DNA of 64,000 bases from Sphingobacterium tabacisoli. GTDB taxonomy: Bacteria; Bacteroidota; Bacteroidia; Sphingobacteriales; Sphingobacteriaceae. A program made the position numbers and the translations under genes. Below the pieces are notes generated by a model. It had not been told where the DNA came from, did no database searches, and was given only the letters and a program-made list of their open reading frames with translations. Positions 40,574 to 49,622 of the stretch are shown in pieces. The stretch lies in contig NZ_JAEQMU010000004.1 of assembly GCF_017908035.1 (NCBI RefSeq), forward strand, positions 186,001 through 250,000. Reading direction: 5' to 3'. Position 1 is the stretch's first letter; every line of letters starts with the position of its first letter.

Positions 40574-40942
40574 GACTCCCGCACGCTAGCGTGCGGAGTC
40601 TAGGCGCTAGCTATCCGAGTTGACAACCTAGCACGCAGCGATTAGGCGCTAGCGTATACGATTTAGATGCTAGCACCTAGCTTCTAATCGCTCCCGATTA
40701 ACATCGGGAAGCTAACTCCCAATAAGCAAACGCTAGCATGCATTGTCCAGATCCTAGCCCGTCTATGCTATATGCTTGCTATCAGCCTCTCCGCGTTAGC
40801 GATTTGTATCCGCGAGCTAGCGTATCTCCTCTGCTCCCTAGCTTGCATAGTCTGTGTGCTAGCGTACCATGTCTACACCCTAGCGTCTATCTTCCCAACG
40901 CTAATGCATGAAATAGAATCGCTACCGTTCTTTCCACATAAG
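40574..40942. repeat. Phased 21-bp repeat array with CTAGC core
   Basis: From 40586 to about 40942 the word CTAGC recurs with a fixed 21-base step. It is exact at 40586, 40607, 40628, 40649, 40670, 40733, 40754, 40817, 40838, 40859 and 40880. One-mismatch forms fill 40712, 40775, 40796 and 40922, and weaker forms fill 40691 and 40901. Aligned units also share TC at offsets 13-14 (about 11 of 15) and G before the core (11 of 15), giving CTAGC-N8-TC-N5-G; the rest differs in every unit. The first core sits inside a palindrome (40574-40600). No cas-like or other system gene adjoins it. Confidence 0.9.
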
Positions 40943-41047
40943 TTATCGAAAATAGACTATCCACCACAAGCATTTGGTGTTCCTATGTAAATTAACACTG
41001 AGCTTATAACTCAAAAAAATAGGGTAAAAATTGTCCTAAGCAGATGC

Positions 41048-41137
41048 TTAGGAGTTTAACAACTCTCTTACGTGCTGTAATGCCACCTCTCCAGGGTTCC
41101 TCCTACTCACCATTTTAACGATCTCCAAAATACGCTG
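41048..41137 (-). pseudogene. Relic of the 3' end of recN
   Basis: Read on the minus strand, 29 codons plus a stop translate to a segment ending SRRNPGEVALQHVRELLNS. It matches the last 29 residues of the intact RecN in this window (SGTNPGEAAIQHARELLNA) at 17 identical positions, with mostly conservative changes elsewhere. A hairpin CCTAAGC/GCTTAGG lies at 41035-41052 over the stop. No upstream part of recN is present, so it is a truncated, diverged copy next to the array. Confidence 0.75.
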
Positions 41138-41215
41138 ACGCTAGTTAAAACTGTATATTGCTGTATTTTTTCGTCAATCAAGTAGCCCCCAGGATAACCA
41201 GATAGATCAATAGAC

Positions 41216-42559
41216 CTACCTTTGCATATCGTTGAAAGCATCCAGGTACTCCACGCGATAAAGCATTCCATTGACTTTCTTTTTCCATAGCAGCTTACCA
41301 GTCAAGTCCAACTTCATAAACGTACCCGTCGTAGAACTTGTTACTAATAAACTGTTGTCATTCATCAAAATAACACTTCCCATTATGGCCGAGTAATAAG
41401 GATATGGAACATTTACAACTAATTTCGTTTTGGCGACTTTTAATCTCTCATCTATCTCAAAAGCTAATACACGTGAATAAGGCCTTTTTGCATGACCATT
41501 ATCAAATACCATAATATCACCTTTATGATTGCGATGGGCATAATGTTGAAATACAAATTCAGATAAATGATCCATTGCTAAATCTCCATTTTCCCCCAAT
41601 CGCCAAATCACCGCTCCATTTTTGGAGTCAACTTTCCATACTTGATGGAGAGCACGAAGCGATATTAAGTAATTATCGTCCTGATCTATAAATACCGAAT
41701 TTATCCAAGGCTGCTCTTCAAAAGAAGACGGAAAATAGGTCTTGAATTCACTCGTATTCCATTCCCAAATTTTGCTTCCTGAACTACTCCATTGTACTAA
41801 ACCATCCCAAATCCTTCCATCCTTAAAAGTATTTGTAATTAACACGTAATTACCCGCATTATTTTGTTTTAAATCATGATGAACCATTTGATCGAAGCCT
41901 TTATTGCCTAACTTTCCATAAAACAAGGTATCTCCTGCTAAGGTGCATTTGATAACAATATTACCATCTGCATAACTTGTCTTGTTCTCATCTTCGATCA
42001 TTAGTATAGCATGGTCATCAGTCATATGAACCGATTTTACAACATTTGGACCTATGCGATACCAAACTAATTGACCATGATGATCTAATACATAGGTACA
42101 GCTAGGACTTGTCATATTCGAAAACAAAAAATAACCTTCCGGTTGATTGACTATTCCTTCATCATTGGAATTGTAAAAGTCTTTTACCCATTGCGGAATT
42201 TTAGCCGTGGTAAAATTTCTTAAACCAGAAACACTTTTCCCATTTATCAAAACATCAAATTCATAATCGGTATTTTCCAATAAATCCAATAAAGGAATTC
42301 GATGTTTAAAAAGAGACTTCTCAGTACTCACAGTTTTCCAATTCTCTTCACTTCCCTTTATTCGATATCGCAAAGAGACAATATCAGATCGTGTTAACTC
42401 AATAATTATTCGTGCCGAGAGCGCAGAATTCTCATCGTTTAAGACCTTGACTTGGGCAATCAAAGTATCGTCCTGCTGTGTACCCTTTGTGCAACTCGAA
42501 GATACAAGCGCACAAAGGAAAAACAACAGTATATATAAGTAAAAATAATATGGTTTCAT
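41216..42559 (-). CDS. Arylsulfotransferase-like (ASST) lipoprotein
   Basis: A 447-residue lipoprotein (lipobox LVSSSC, Cys near 23). After a fibronectin-like N-terminal domain (about 35-120) it has a beta-propeller of the arylsulfate sulfotransferase type: HHDLKQNNAGNYVLITNTF, WINSVFIDQDDNYLISLRAL, HQVWKVDSKNGAVIWRLG and FQHYAHRNHKGDIMVFDNGH, with conserved His and Asn residues in these motifs. ASST enzymes move sulfate between phenolic compounds without PAPS. It starts 4 bp after susD, so it belongs to the sus operon. Activity is inferred from family. Confidence 0.82.
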   Translation of the reverse strand: MKPYYFYLYILLFFLCALVSSSCTKGTQQDDTLIAQVKVLNDENSALSARIIIELTRSDIVSLRYRIKGSEENWKTVSTEKSLFKHRIPLLDLLENTDYEFDVLINGKSVSGLRNFTTAKIPQWVKDFYNSNDEGIVNQPEGYFLFSNMTSPSCTYVLDHHGQLVWYRIGPNVVKSVHMTDDHAILMIEDENKTSYADGNIVIKCTLAGDTLFYGKLGNKGFDQMVHHDLKQNNAGNYVLITNTFKDGRIWDGLVQWSSSGSKIWEWNTSEFKTYFPSSFEEQPWINSVFIDQDDNYLISLRALHQVWKVDSKNGAVIWRLGENGDLAMDHLSEFVFQHYAHRNHKGDIMVFDNGHAKRPYSRVLAFEIDERLKVAKTKLVVNVPYPYYSAIMGSVILMNDNSLLVTSSTTGTFMKLDLTGKLLWKKKVNGMLYRVEYLDAFNDMQR

Positions 42560-42563
42560 TGGC

Positions 42564-44165
42564 CTATTTATCCCACCAAACAGGTGATAACCAATCATCT
42601 GTCCCCCCCATACGATCAAGTGCTATTTGCAACTGCTCCTTATTTTGCAATACCTGATTCATTGGATAGATAAATCTCTTCGGAATAACACCATTAGTTG
42701 AAGTGGTATAATTTGCTGGAGGCTTTGACGGTACTACCACCGATGGATATCCTGTTCGTCTATAATTCGAATAAGCCTCCGGACCATTCAAAAAGAAGTT
42801 TACCCACATCTGTCCGTGAATAGCGTCCATCGCTCCTTCAAAACTAGTGGGGAATGGCTTATAAGCATTTTTCAATTCATCCACATTCGCCGCAGCAATA
42901 CTTGGTGCATTGGGATACAGAGACATCATGGCACAACTTGCTTCTATTCCTCTATTAAAGAAATCAACTGGATTAGCTAATCCCCCCCAACCCCGTAGGG
43001 CAGCCTCCGCCTTTAGAAACTCAACTTCAGCATAAGTCAAGTGAAACGAAGGTGCATTCAGTGCCGAAACATAAACACTGGGTTGAACGTAAGCATGGGC
43101 ATTTGTAACGGGATGTCTCACCCCATTAGCATCGGGATCTGTTGTACCTGTATTCCAATCAGTCCAACTCATTGCACCTGGTCGAACGCCGATAGGACGA
43201 AATATCTTGGTGATGTCGATGACTGAACTTGAAACACCGATCACCCCATCATTTAAATAAGTACCTCCATAAATGGTCAATCGTGGATCCTTACTATTTT
43301 TCATATAATCTACCAAGGTAGTTACTAATTTGAATCCAATAGAGTTATCACCACCTTTAAAAACCTGCGAAGCACCATTTCCTCGTAATTCACCTTCTGC
43401 ATAGTTTATGGACATATGCTTAGTCATGGCGATATCATCATTGCTAGTCATCACGCCTCCCTTCAATGCGGCTTCAACTTGCTTTTTCGATTCAGCTGGA
43501 TTTACATTGCTCACCCGCATACCTAAGCGCAATCGAAGTGAATTGGTAAATCGCTTCCATTTCGCAACATCCCCGTCATAGAAAACATCTCCTTTTACCT
43601 TCGCTTTTGACAAATCAAATAATGCATTGGCTTCATCTAATTCTTTGAAAAAATCCATGTAGATATCTTCCTGCTTATCATACTTTGCCATCAATTTCCC
43701 TTCCGTATACCCTTTGATCGCTTCTGAATAAGGAATGTCTCCATACAAATCGGTCATCTTAGCATAGATAAAGACACGCATAGCTTTAGCCGCGGCGTGC
43801 ATGTTAACTTGCTCTGGATCTGATTTAGTCTTGTCGACCACATCTTGTATATTTTTTAAATCACGGGGATATACGGTATTCCATAAAGTCTCCCAATAGA
43901 TCCGTTCAAAAATATTATATTGCCCCCCCGCTTGAATTCCCCAAGCTCCTCCTAAATGTTGAATCATGGGTGAGGTAAGCAATAAGTTGGTACGCCAAGC
44001 CTCATCCCGATCTCCTGCCAATCCGGCTTGAACTTTGGTAAATTGGTATCCAGGTTCTAACGTACTAAAACCTGCAGGATTATCGTTAAGAGAGGTGAGA
44101 TCTTTTGTACAACTGCCTAAGCCTAATGCCAAAGCTATCATCGAAAAACATGTTACTCTTTTCAT
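42564..44165 (-). CDS. SusD/RagB-like outer-membrane lipoprotein
   Basis: A 533-residue surface lipoprotein (lipobox ALGLGSC, Cys near 19) with SusD-like_2 features: DNPAGFSTLEPGYQFTKVQA at the N-terminus, a TPR-like helical half (MRVFIYAKMTDLYGDIPYSEA, FTNSLRLRLGMRVSNVNP), and a C-terminal FHLTYAEVEFLKAEAALRGWG. It caps the SusC channel and captures the substrate. Three Gly-Gly sites are coded by runs of seven G (42603-42609, 42982-42988, 43923-43929). It follows susC by 37 bp. Confidence 0.92.
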   Translation of the reverse strand: MKRVTCFSMIALALGLGSCTKDLTSLNDNPAGFSTLEPGYQFTKVQAGLAGDRDEAWRTNLLLTSPMIQHLGGAWGIQAGGQYNIFERIYWETLWNTVYPRDLKNIQDVVDKTKSDPEQVNMHAAAKAMRVFIYAKMTDLYGDIPYSEAIKGYTEGKLMAKYDKQEDIYMDFFKELDEANALFDLSKAKVKGDVFYDGDVAKWKRFTNSLRLRLGMRVSNVNPAESKKQVEAALKGGVMTSNDDIAMTKHMSINYAEGELRGNGASQVFKGGDNSIGFKLVTTLVDYMKNSKDPRLTIYGGTYLNDGVIGVSSSVIDITKIFRPIGVRPGAMSWTDWNTGTTDPDANGVRHPVTNAHAYVQPSVYVSALNAPSFHLTYAEVEFLKAEAALRGWGGLANPVDFFNRGIEASCAMMSLYPNAPSIAAANVDELKNAYKPFPTSFEGAMDAIHGQMWVNFFLNGPEAYSNYRRTGYPSVVVPSKPPANYTTSTNGVIPKRFIYPMNQVLQNKEQLQIALDRMGGTDDWLSPVWWDK

Positions 44166-44202
44166 TCTATTTCTTTTTATTAATGCTATCATGACAGCGA
44201 TC

Positions 44203-47200
44203 TTAAAAACTAGCCTTCAAATTAAAACCTATACTTCTACGTCCTGGCAACGAGCCATATTCTAAGCCTTGCCCATTTCCGTTATTGTAATTCGACTCCG
44301 GATCAATATTGGGTACATGCTTAGAAATTATCCATAGATTTCGTCCAATAACCCCCAATGACAGATTCTGTAGTGGAAAATTCTTGATCAAACCTTTTGG
44401 AAGGGTATAACTAAAACCAACGTCACGTAGTTTTACATAGCCCCCATCATATATAAATGGAGCAGCCGTGTTATCAACGATAGTACGCCAATAGATATAT
44501 GGGTCTACCCCGATATTATTAACTTCACCTTTTTCGTTGACACCTTCACCGATAAAACCTCTATTATTTCGATTTATGTCATCAGGATCACCTCCTGCTA
44601 TTTGTAAAGCTCTACGTTCCTGATTGTATTCATTCCAACTATCACGTCCTTCTTGGGTATTCAAATGGGTACCATTTTCATGCATGGTCCGATTCGTAAC
44701 GGAGTACATGCTTCCACCTTTTCTAATATCAATCACGGCACGCAATTCAAACCCCTTATATTGAAAGGAATTCGTAATACCACCTGTCCAATCAGGAAGC
44801 GTAGATGCTAATGTCTCTGGATCAGTGGTAAAGACAGGCATACCTTGGTTATCGTGCACTCTTCTGCCTTGTTCATCTAACACAAAAGTGCGTCCTATAA
44901 TTGATCCAAAAGGCTTTCCTTTTTCAGCAATAATTGTCGCTCCTGCCCAACGTGCTTCTGCAACAGTATAGGCATCCAATCCATTCGTTATATCGAGCAC
45001 GGTATTATAGTTCTTTGCAAAGTTTAAACTCAAATTCCATTTAAAACTATTTTCTAAACTCAATACGGTTGATTTCAATAAAATTTCAACACCGGTATTT
45101 TTTAATTTTGCTGCATTTAAAGACGCAAAACGGAAACCAGTAGTTTCATTAACCGGGATATCTAGCAGAACATCTTTTGTAATCTCATTGTAGTACGTGA
45201 AGTCTAAACCAATTCTATTTTGAAAGAAACTTAAGTCAGCACCTACTTCAAAAGAATTTTTGCGTTGTGGCTTTAAGTTCGCATTTGGAATAATATCACC
45301 TAAAATTTCCCCCATTGGCAATCCATTCATGGATTGCCCCGTCAGGCTATACATAAAACTTGTTTTGTAGGGATCGGTATCACTTCCAACTTGCCCGTAG
45401 GAGGTTCTCAATTTGGCATAATTGACAGCCGACGAACTGAAATCGAATGCATCTGAAAGCACAACCGATAGATCCGCTGCCGGATAGAAGTAACTGTTGT
45501 TTCCTTTTGGAAGCGTAGAAGACCAATCGTTTCGACCTTGTAAGTTTAAAAACACATATTGATTATAGCCAAACATTACATTTCCGAACAAAGACTGAAT
45601 TTCCTTTCTCGGATTAGAAGGAACAATCTGTACTTCTTTAAAATTAGTAATCAAAGCTTTACCTGGTGCATTAATCTCGGCCCCATTTGTTAAGGTTTGC
45701 TCTCTATTAAATTTCATGATATTTCCACCAATCATGGCATCCATTTTAAACCTGGATGAGATATCCTTACTGAAATTTAATAAAGCTTGAAAATTGTCCT
45801 CTCTAACATTAAGTTGATTCATACGTAATGAACCTCCTGCTCTATTGGGTGTATATAAGTCGTAGAAATTAAAAAAATCAAACTTGTAGAAATCAGTTCC
45901 TGCCGATGCATTCGCCGACCAGTTCTCATTGAACTTGTACGTTAAGTTTGCTGATCCTCCTGTGCGTACCTTTTTACTATCATTCAATGTTTTATTCAGT
46001 GTCCAATATGGATTTGCTCGGTAAGGATTACCGGTGTAGTCGATGTATGATCCATCTTCATTTTGATAATTTTGCAACCATGATTGATCAAAATTGGCAG
46101 CTATATTGAGTAAAGCATTTCCAATATTGTTGATATCATCTGTCAATGCAGGTCTATTTTTAACGTTCTCAAACATCAAAGAACCTTTAACATCTAAGGT
46201 AAGTTGATCAAATATTTTACTACTTCCTTTGAACGAAATATTATTACGGTCAAATTTTCCAGTCGGAACAATATCTTTATTCGTCACATTCGAGTAGGAT
46301 GCATATAAATTATGATCTTTATTCCCCCCTGTAAGCGATATCGTATTCATCGCAGTAACACCTGTTTGAAAAAAATCTTGAATGTTATTCTTTATATATT
46401 TATACGGTCGTACTGACCCATCTTTTTGAAAGATAGTTTCAGCATCTGTAAAACGTGGTCCCCAGCTCGAGGCTATATTATTTGAAGTGGTCGCATCTCG
46501 TGGCAGCAAACCATTGGAGCCCTGTCCGTAAATCTTTTGCTCTTCATCGAATTTTGTAGAAATGGTTTCCGTCGTTAAGGTACTGTTGAAATCTATACCC
46601 AAGCCCTTTTTGTGTGCACCATTTTTCGTCGTTATTAAAATCACACCATTTAATGCCCGAGAGCCATACAATACTGCGGCAGAAGCTCCCTTTAGTACAG
46701 AAATATTTTCAATATCGTTCGGATTAATATCGCCTAAGCCATCCCCCAAATCAAAACCACCATCTTTATCGGCCGAACCGATGTTGCCATTCACAGCAGG
46801 AATACCATCAATGACATAGAGTGGTTGATTACTTCCCTGTAGCTCACGAATGCCTCGAATCACCACACGGCTCGAACTCGACGGACCGTTTGTCGTCGTT
46901 GAAACACTGACACCGGCCACTTTACCTGCTAAAGAAGCAATAGCATTGGTCTCTCCAAAACCGGTAATATCTTTTCCGTCAATATCTGAAACAGCATAGC
47001 CCAACTCCTTCTTTTGGCGCTTGATTCCGAGCGCTGTTACGACTACATCATCCAGTATTTCTGGCTTTTCGGTCAATGTGACTTGTAGTTGTGATTGCTT
47101 ATTTACCGTAACTTCTTTGCTGTTGTATCCTAAAAAACTAAAAATCAAAACCGCATCTTGCGTAGGTATCTGAAGTGAAAATAAACCACCTGCTGCTGTT

Positions 47201-47664
47201 ACTGTGCCCACGTTCGTTCCTTTTACCCGGACTCCTACACCTGACATCGGCGTCCCTTTTTCATCGCGAACGATCCCCGTAACAGCATGCTGAGACTTCT
47301 TTTCAATATCGTTTATTTCACGCAGCTTGACAATCACCGTATTATCCCACAAGGTATATGTGACGGGTTGATTTTTAAAACACATATCTAAAGCTTTCTC
47401 TAAATCGACCGCTCTTAAATCCACATTTACGGGTACCGAACTTTTCAACATATTAGCACTATACACAAAGTCATACTCACTTTGCGAACTTATTTTTTGC
47501 AGTACTTCTTCTAGTGTCTTATTCTGGGCATGCAAGGTGATTTTCTGCGCATAGGTATGCGCGCTTACATGCATAAAGGTACCTAGCAATAAGATTAGTA
47601 TAAATTTCATAATGCACAGCATCTTAAGGAAGAAATAGTTCTTCCCCGTTAAATAAAATTTCAT
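44203..47664 (-). CDS. SusC/RagA TonB-dependent transporter with STN domain
   Basis: A 1153-residue outer-membrane transporter. Order: signal (about 1-40), STN signalling domain (about 50-105), carboxypeptidase-regulatory-like domain (about 128-212), plug (about 218-345) with NDIENISVLKGASAAVLYGS and NGVILITTKNG, and a 22-strand barrel ending GLEYGSLPGRRSIGFNLKASF. The STN domain contacts a FecR anti-sigma factor, here encoded directly upstream, so substrate binding can switch on the sigma factor and the operon. The substrate is unknown; the adjoining sulfotransferase hints at a sulfated or phenolic compound. Confidence 0.94.
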   Translation of the reverse strand: MKFYLTGKNYFFLKMLCIMKFILILLLGTFMHVSAHTYAQKITLHAQNKTLEEVLQKISSQSEYDFVYSANMLKSSVPVNVDLRAVDLEKALDMCFKNQPVTYTLWDNTVIVKLREINDIEKKSQHAVTGIVRDEKGTPMSGVGVRVKGTNVGTVTAAGGLFSLQIPTQDAVLIFSFLGYNSKEVTVNKQSQLQVTLTEKPEILDDVVVTALGIKRQKKELGYAVSDIDGKDITGFGETNAIASLAGKVAGVSVSTTTNGPSSSSRVVIRGIRELQGSNQPLYVIDGIPAVNGNIGSADKDGGFDLGDGLGDINPNDIENISVLKGASAAVLYGSRALNGVILITTKNGAHKKGLGIDFNSTLTTETISTKFDEEQKIYGQGSNGLLPRDATTSNNIASSWGPRFTDAETIFQKDGSVRPYKYIKNNIQDFFQTGVTAMNTISLTGGNKDHNLYASYSNVTNKDIVPTGKFDRNNISFKGSSKIFDQLTLDVKGSLMFENVKNRPALTDDINNIGNALLNIAANFDQSWLQNYQNEDGSYIDYTGNPYRANPYWTLNKTLNDSKKVRTGGSANLTYKFNENWSANASAGTDFYKFDFFNFYDLYTPNRAGGSLRMNQLNVREDNFQALLNFSKDISSRFKMDAMIGGNIMKFNREQTLTNGAEINAPGKALITNFKEVQIVPSNPRKEIQSLFGNVMFGYNQYVFLNLQGRNDWSSTLPKGNNSYFYPAADLSVVLSDAFDFSSSAVNYAKLRTSYGQVGSDTDPYKTSFMYSLTGQSMNGLPMGEILGDIIPNANLKPQRKNSFEVGADLSFFQNRIGLDFTYYNEITKDVLLDIPVNETTGFRFASLNAAKLKNTGVEILLKSTVLSLENSFKWNLSLNFAKNYNTVLDITNGLDAYTVAEARWAGATIIAEKGKPFGSIIGRTFVLDEQGRRVHDNQGMPVFTTDPETLASTLPDWTGGITNSFQYKGFELRAVIDIRKGGSMYSVTNRTMHENGTHLNTQEGRDSWNEYNQERRALQIAGGDPDDINRNNRGFIGEGVNEKGEVNNIGVDPYIYWRTIVDNTAAPFIYDGGYVKLRDVGFSYTLPKGLIKNFPLQNLSLGVIGRNLWIISKHVPNIDPESNYNNGNGQGLEYGSLPGRRSIGFNLKASF

Positions 47665-47801
47665 ATTTTTGATTGTTTAGGGTTTAATCTTGTTAGTAAA
47701 ATATTCCACATGTTTTATTCAATGATCCTAAGCTAGAATGCTTGAGCGTCGGAAGCGCTCTTGCATTTTTAAGATATCATCAAATACTCTATAGATCCGA
47801 T

Positions 47802-48962
47802 CTATGGCATGACAATAATCCTCCTTCCTTCAATTTTAAAATGTATCCCCCCCGTTAATTCTAATTTTTTCAAAACTTCATTAATCGAACTTTTTCGAAG
47901 AATTCTACCTGTAAATATTTTATTGTCTAAGTCCCCTGTATAGGTAATTTCTACGTCGTACCACCGCGCTAATTGTCGCATAATAGTGGTGATCGATTCA
48001 TTACGAAACATAAAATAACCATCCTTCCATGCAATATCTGTCTGTAGATCGATTCGTTTTGAAGATAGGTCCTCTTTAGACTTATCAAATAATCCGAGTT
48101 CGCCCGGTTTAATTTTCAATGTATGATTAATTGTATTTAATTGCACCGACCCTTCCACTAATGCTGTACGAATTTGTTTGTCTTCTGGATAGGCTCTCAG
48201 ATTAAAGTGCGTTCCCAATACGCGAACAAGTATTTTATCTGCATGAACTATAAATGGTTTGCTTTTATTCTCAGCGACTTCAAAATAAGCCTCGCCAACT
48301 AAACTTACTTCACGCGTGTTGCCGACAAAGTGGTTCGGAAAAGTCAAAATACTACCTGCATTTAGCCATACTGTAGTACCATCGTCCAATATGATTCGAT
48401 ATTGCCCCCCTCTAGGTGTACTCAGTTGATTTTCGACGATTCTTTGACTAGAACTGGTTGTCCTTGCTTGATTACTTTTCATGGTCAACACACCGTCACT
48501 TTCTACCCTAAAATTTTGATCTTGATTATTCTGCAGGACTTTCTTTCCTGCCTCATCAAGAGGAATCACCAAACCATCTGCCAAGGTTAATATCGCCTTA
48601 TCTGTTCCAGGCTGGATTTGTAAGATACTATCTTTATGGACTTGCTTAGCTGATTCGGTTAGCAAATTGCCCCTTTCTATATAAAAAAGTGATATAGAAA
48701 AGCCTATGAGTAAAATTGCCGCAGCCCAATACCAAGGATGAATTTTTTGAATGATACTTTTTTTTCGCGGAGGAAAATCTAGTGTAGCATTTAATTTGGT
48801 TAAAATAAGTTGCAAGGACTCGTCTACCTTGTCTTCATCCGCCATGAATATCTCCGAATGATCAAAGGAACGATACCAAACAAGTAGACGCTCACGCTCA
48901 TCATAAGTAGCAGTACCATCAATATATTTTTCTATTAAATCAGGTAATTCAGATTCGTTCAT
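47802..48962 (-). CDS. FecR-family anti-sigma factor
   Basis: A 386-residue inner-membrane protein: a cytoplasmic N-terminal sigma-binding part (ESELPDLIEKYIDGTATYDE and on), one transmembrane helix (about 80-97), a FecR domain (about 170-270, VENQLSTPRGGQYRIILDDG, TVWLNAGSILTFPNHF) and a C-terminal DUF4974 domain (about 310-385) that meets the SusC STN domain. It lies between the sigma gene and susC, all one strand. The start at 48962 was chosen because MNESELPDLIEKY is a usual N-terminus. A G7 run codes for Gly-Gly near the C-terminus (47847-47853). Confidence 0.92.
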   Translation of the reverse strand: MNESELPDLIEKYIDGTATYDERERLLVWYRSFDHSEIFMADEDKVDESLQLILTKLNATLDFPPRKKSIIQKIHPWYWAAAILLIGFSISLFYIERGNLLTESAKQVHKDSILQIQPGTDKAILTLADGLVIPLDEAGKKVLQNNQDQNFRVESDGVLTMKSNQARTTSSSQRIVENQLSTPRGGQYRIILDDGTTVWLNAGSILTFPNHFVGNTREVSLVGEAYFEVAENKSKPFIVHADKILVRVLGTHFNLRAYPEDKQIRTALVEGSVQLNTINHTLKIKPGELGLFDKSKEDLSSKRIDLQTDIAWKDGYFMFRNESITTIMRQLARWYDVEITYTGDLDNKIFTGRILRKSSINEVLKKLELTGGIHFKIEGRRIIVMP

Positions 48963-49037
48963 TATTAAAATTGGCATTAATATATGAACATGTACCACAA
49001 AGGACTAGGTAACCCTTGCTCTATAAATGAACTTTTT

Positions 49038-49622
49038 TTAAAAATCTTTTAATAGCATTTCGATAAGAACTAAAGAAAGGCCTAATCCCTCTAATCCCTT
49101 TCGTACTTTTTTCAATGCCTTTGTTAAATGACCTTCAACCGTCTTTTCAGCAATACCCAATTCTTCCGCGATCTCCGCATTTGTCATCCCTTCCCGACGA
49201 CTACATACAAAAACAAGTTTACACTTCTCAGGTAACTGTTCAACAATTCCATTGATATACTCTTCTAAAAACTTTGCATCAATTTTTTCTTCTGCTAATT
49301 CGATAATTTTTGGCTGATAATGCTGTCTTGCCATTTCTTCCTGGCGTTTCTTACGATGTAATGTTTTAAAAACGGAAAACTTAACAGCAGTCGCTAGATA
49401 AGGTCCTAAAGTATCTATCTGTACCTGATCTCTACGCTCCCACAAAACACTGAAAACCTGTTGCACAATTTCTTCGGCCAATTCCATATCCTTAGCATAA
49501 TTATAACCTATAGCCAATAATTGCCGAGAAAAACGGAGATAGATAGCAGTAAAAGCTTCTTGACTTCCATTTTTTAAAGAACGAGCTAATTCATAATCTG
49601 AGTAGGTGTGGTAACTATTCAT
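49038..49622 (-). CDS. ECF RNA polymerase sigma factor (FecI-like)
   Basis: A 194-residue ECF sigma factor. Region 2 (about 20-90) contains FTAIYLRFSRQLLAIGYNYA and ELAEEIVQQVFSVLWERRDQ; region 4 (about 120-180) contains LPEKCKLVFVCSRREGMTNA and EIAEELGIAEKTVEGHLTKA. Its partner is the FecR protein downstream, and its target is most likely the susC operon. Its ATG overlaps the TGA of a three-codon frame (ATG AAA TGA) supplied by the end of a hairpin repeat at 49622-49725. Confidence 0.93.
   Translation of the reverse strand: MNSYHTYSDYELARSLKNGSQEAFTAIYLRFSRQLLAIGYNYAKDMELAEEIVQQVFSVLWERRDQVQIDTLGPYLATAVKFSVFKTLHRKKRQEEMARQHYQPKIIELAEEKIDAKFLEEYINGIVEQLPEKCKLVFVCSRREGMTNAEIAEELGIAEKTVEGHLTKALKKVRKGLEGLGLSLVLIEMLLKDF

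Noticed and set aside
40586-40942. Interpretation of the array as a CRISPR array.
   Set aside because: The constant part is only 5-8 bases, the period is 21, and no cas-like gene is within the window.
40772-40990. A 72-codon + strand frame with a heptad pattern (LA at every seventh residue) inside the 21-bp array.
   Set aside because: Any 21-bp repeat gives a seven-residue pattern. The same frame has TAG or TAA in units 1, 3, 4 and 5, and no promoter or signal fits a gene there.
41141-41146. A further CTAG-containing word after the recN relic as a possible array unit.
   Set aside because: It is out of the 21-base phase and stands alone.
47733-47771. Hairpin with a T run on the + strand between fecR and susC.
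   Set aside because: The genes here run on the minus strand, where no T run follows, so I do not call it a terminator.
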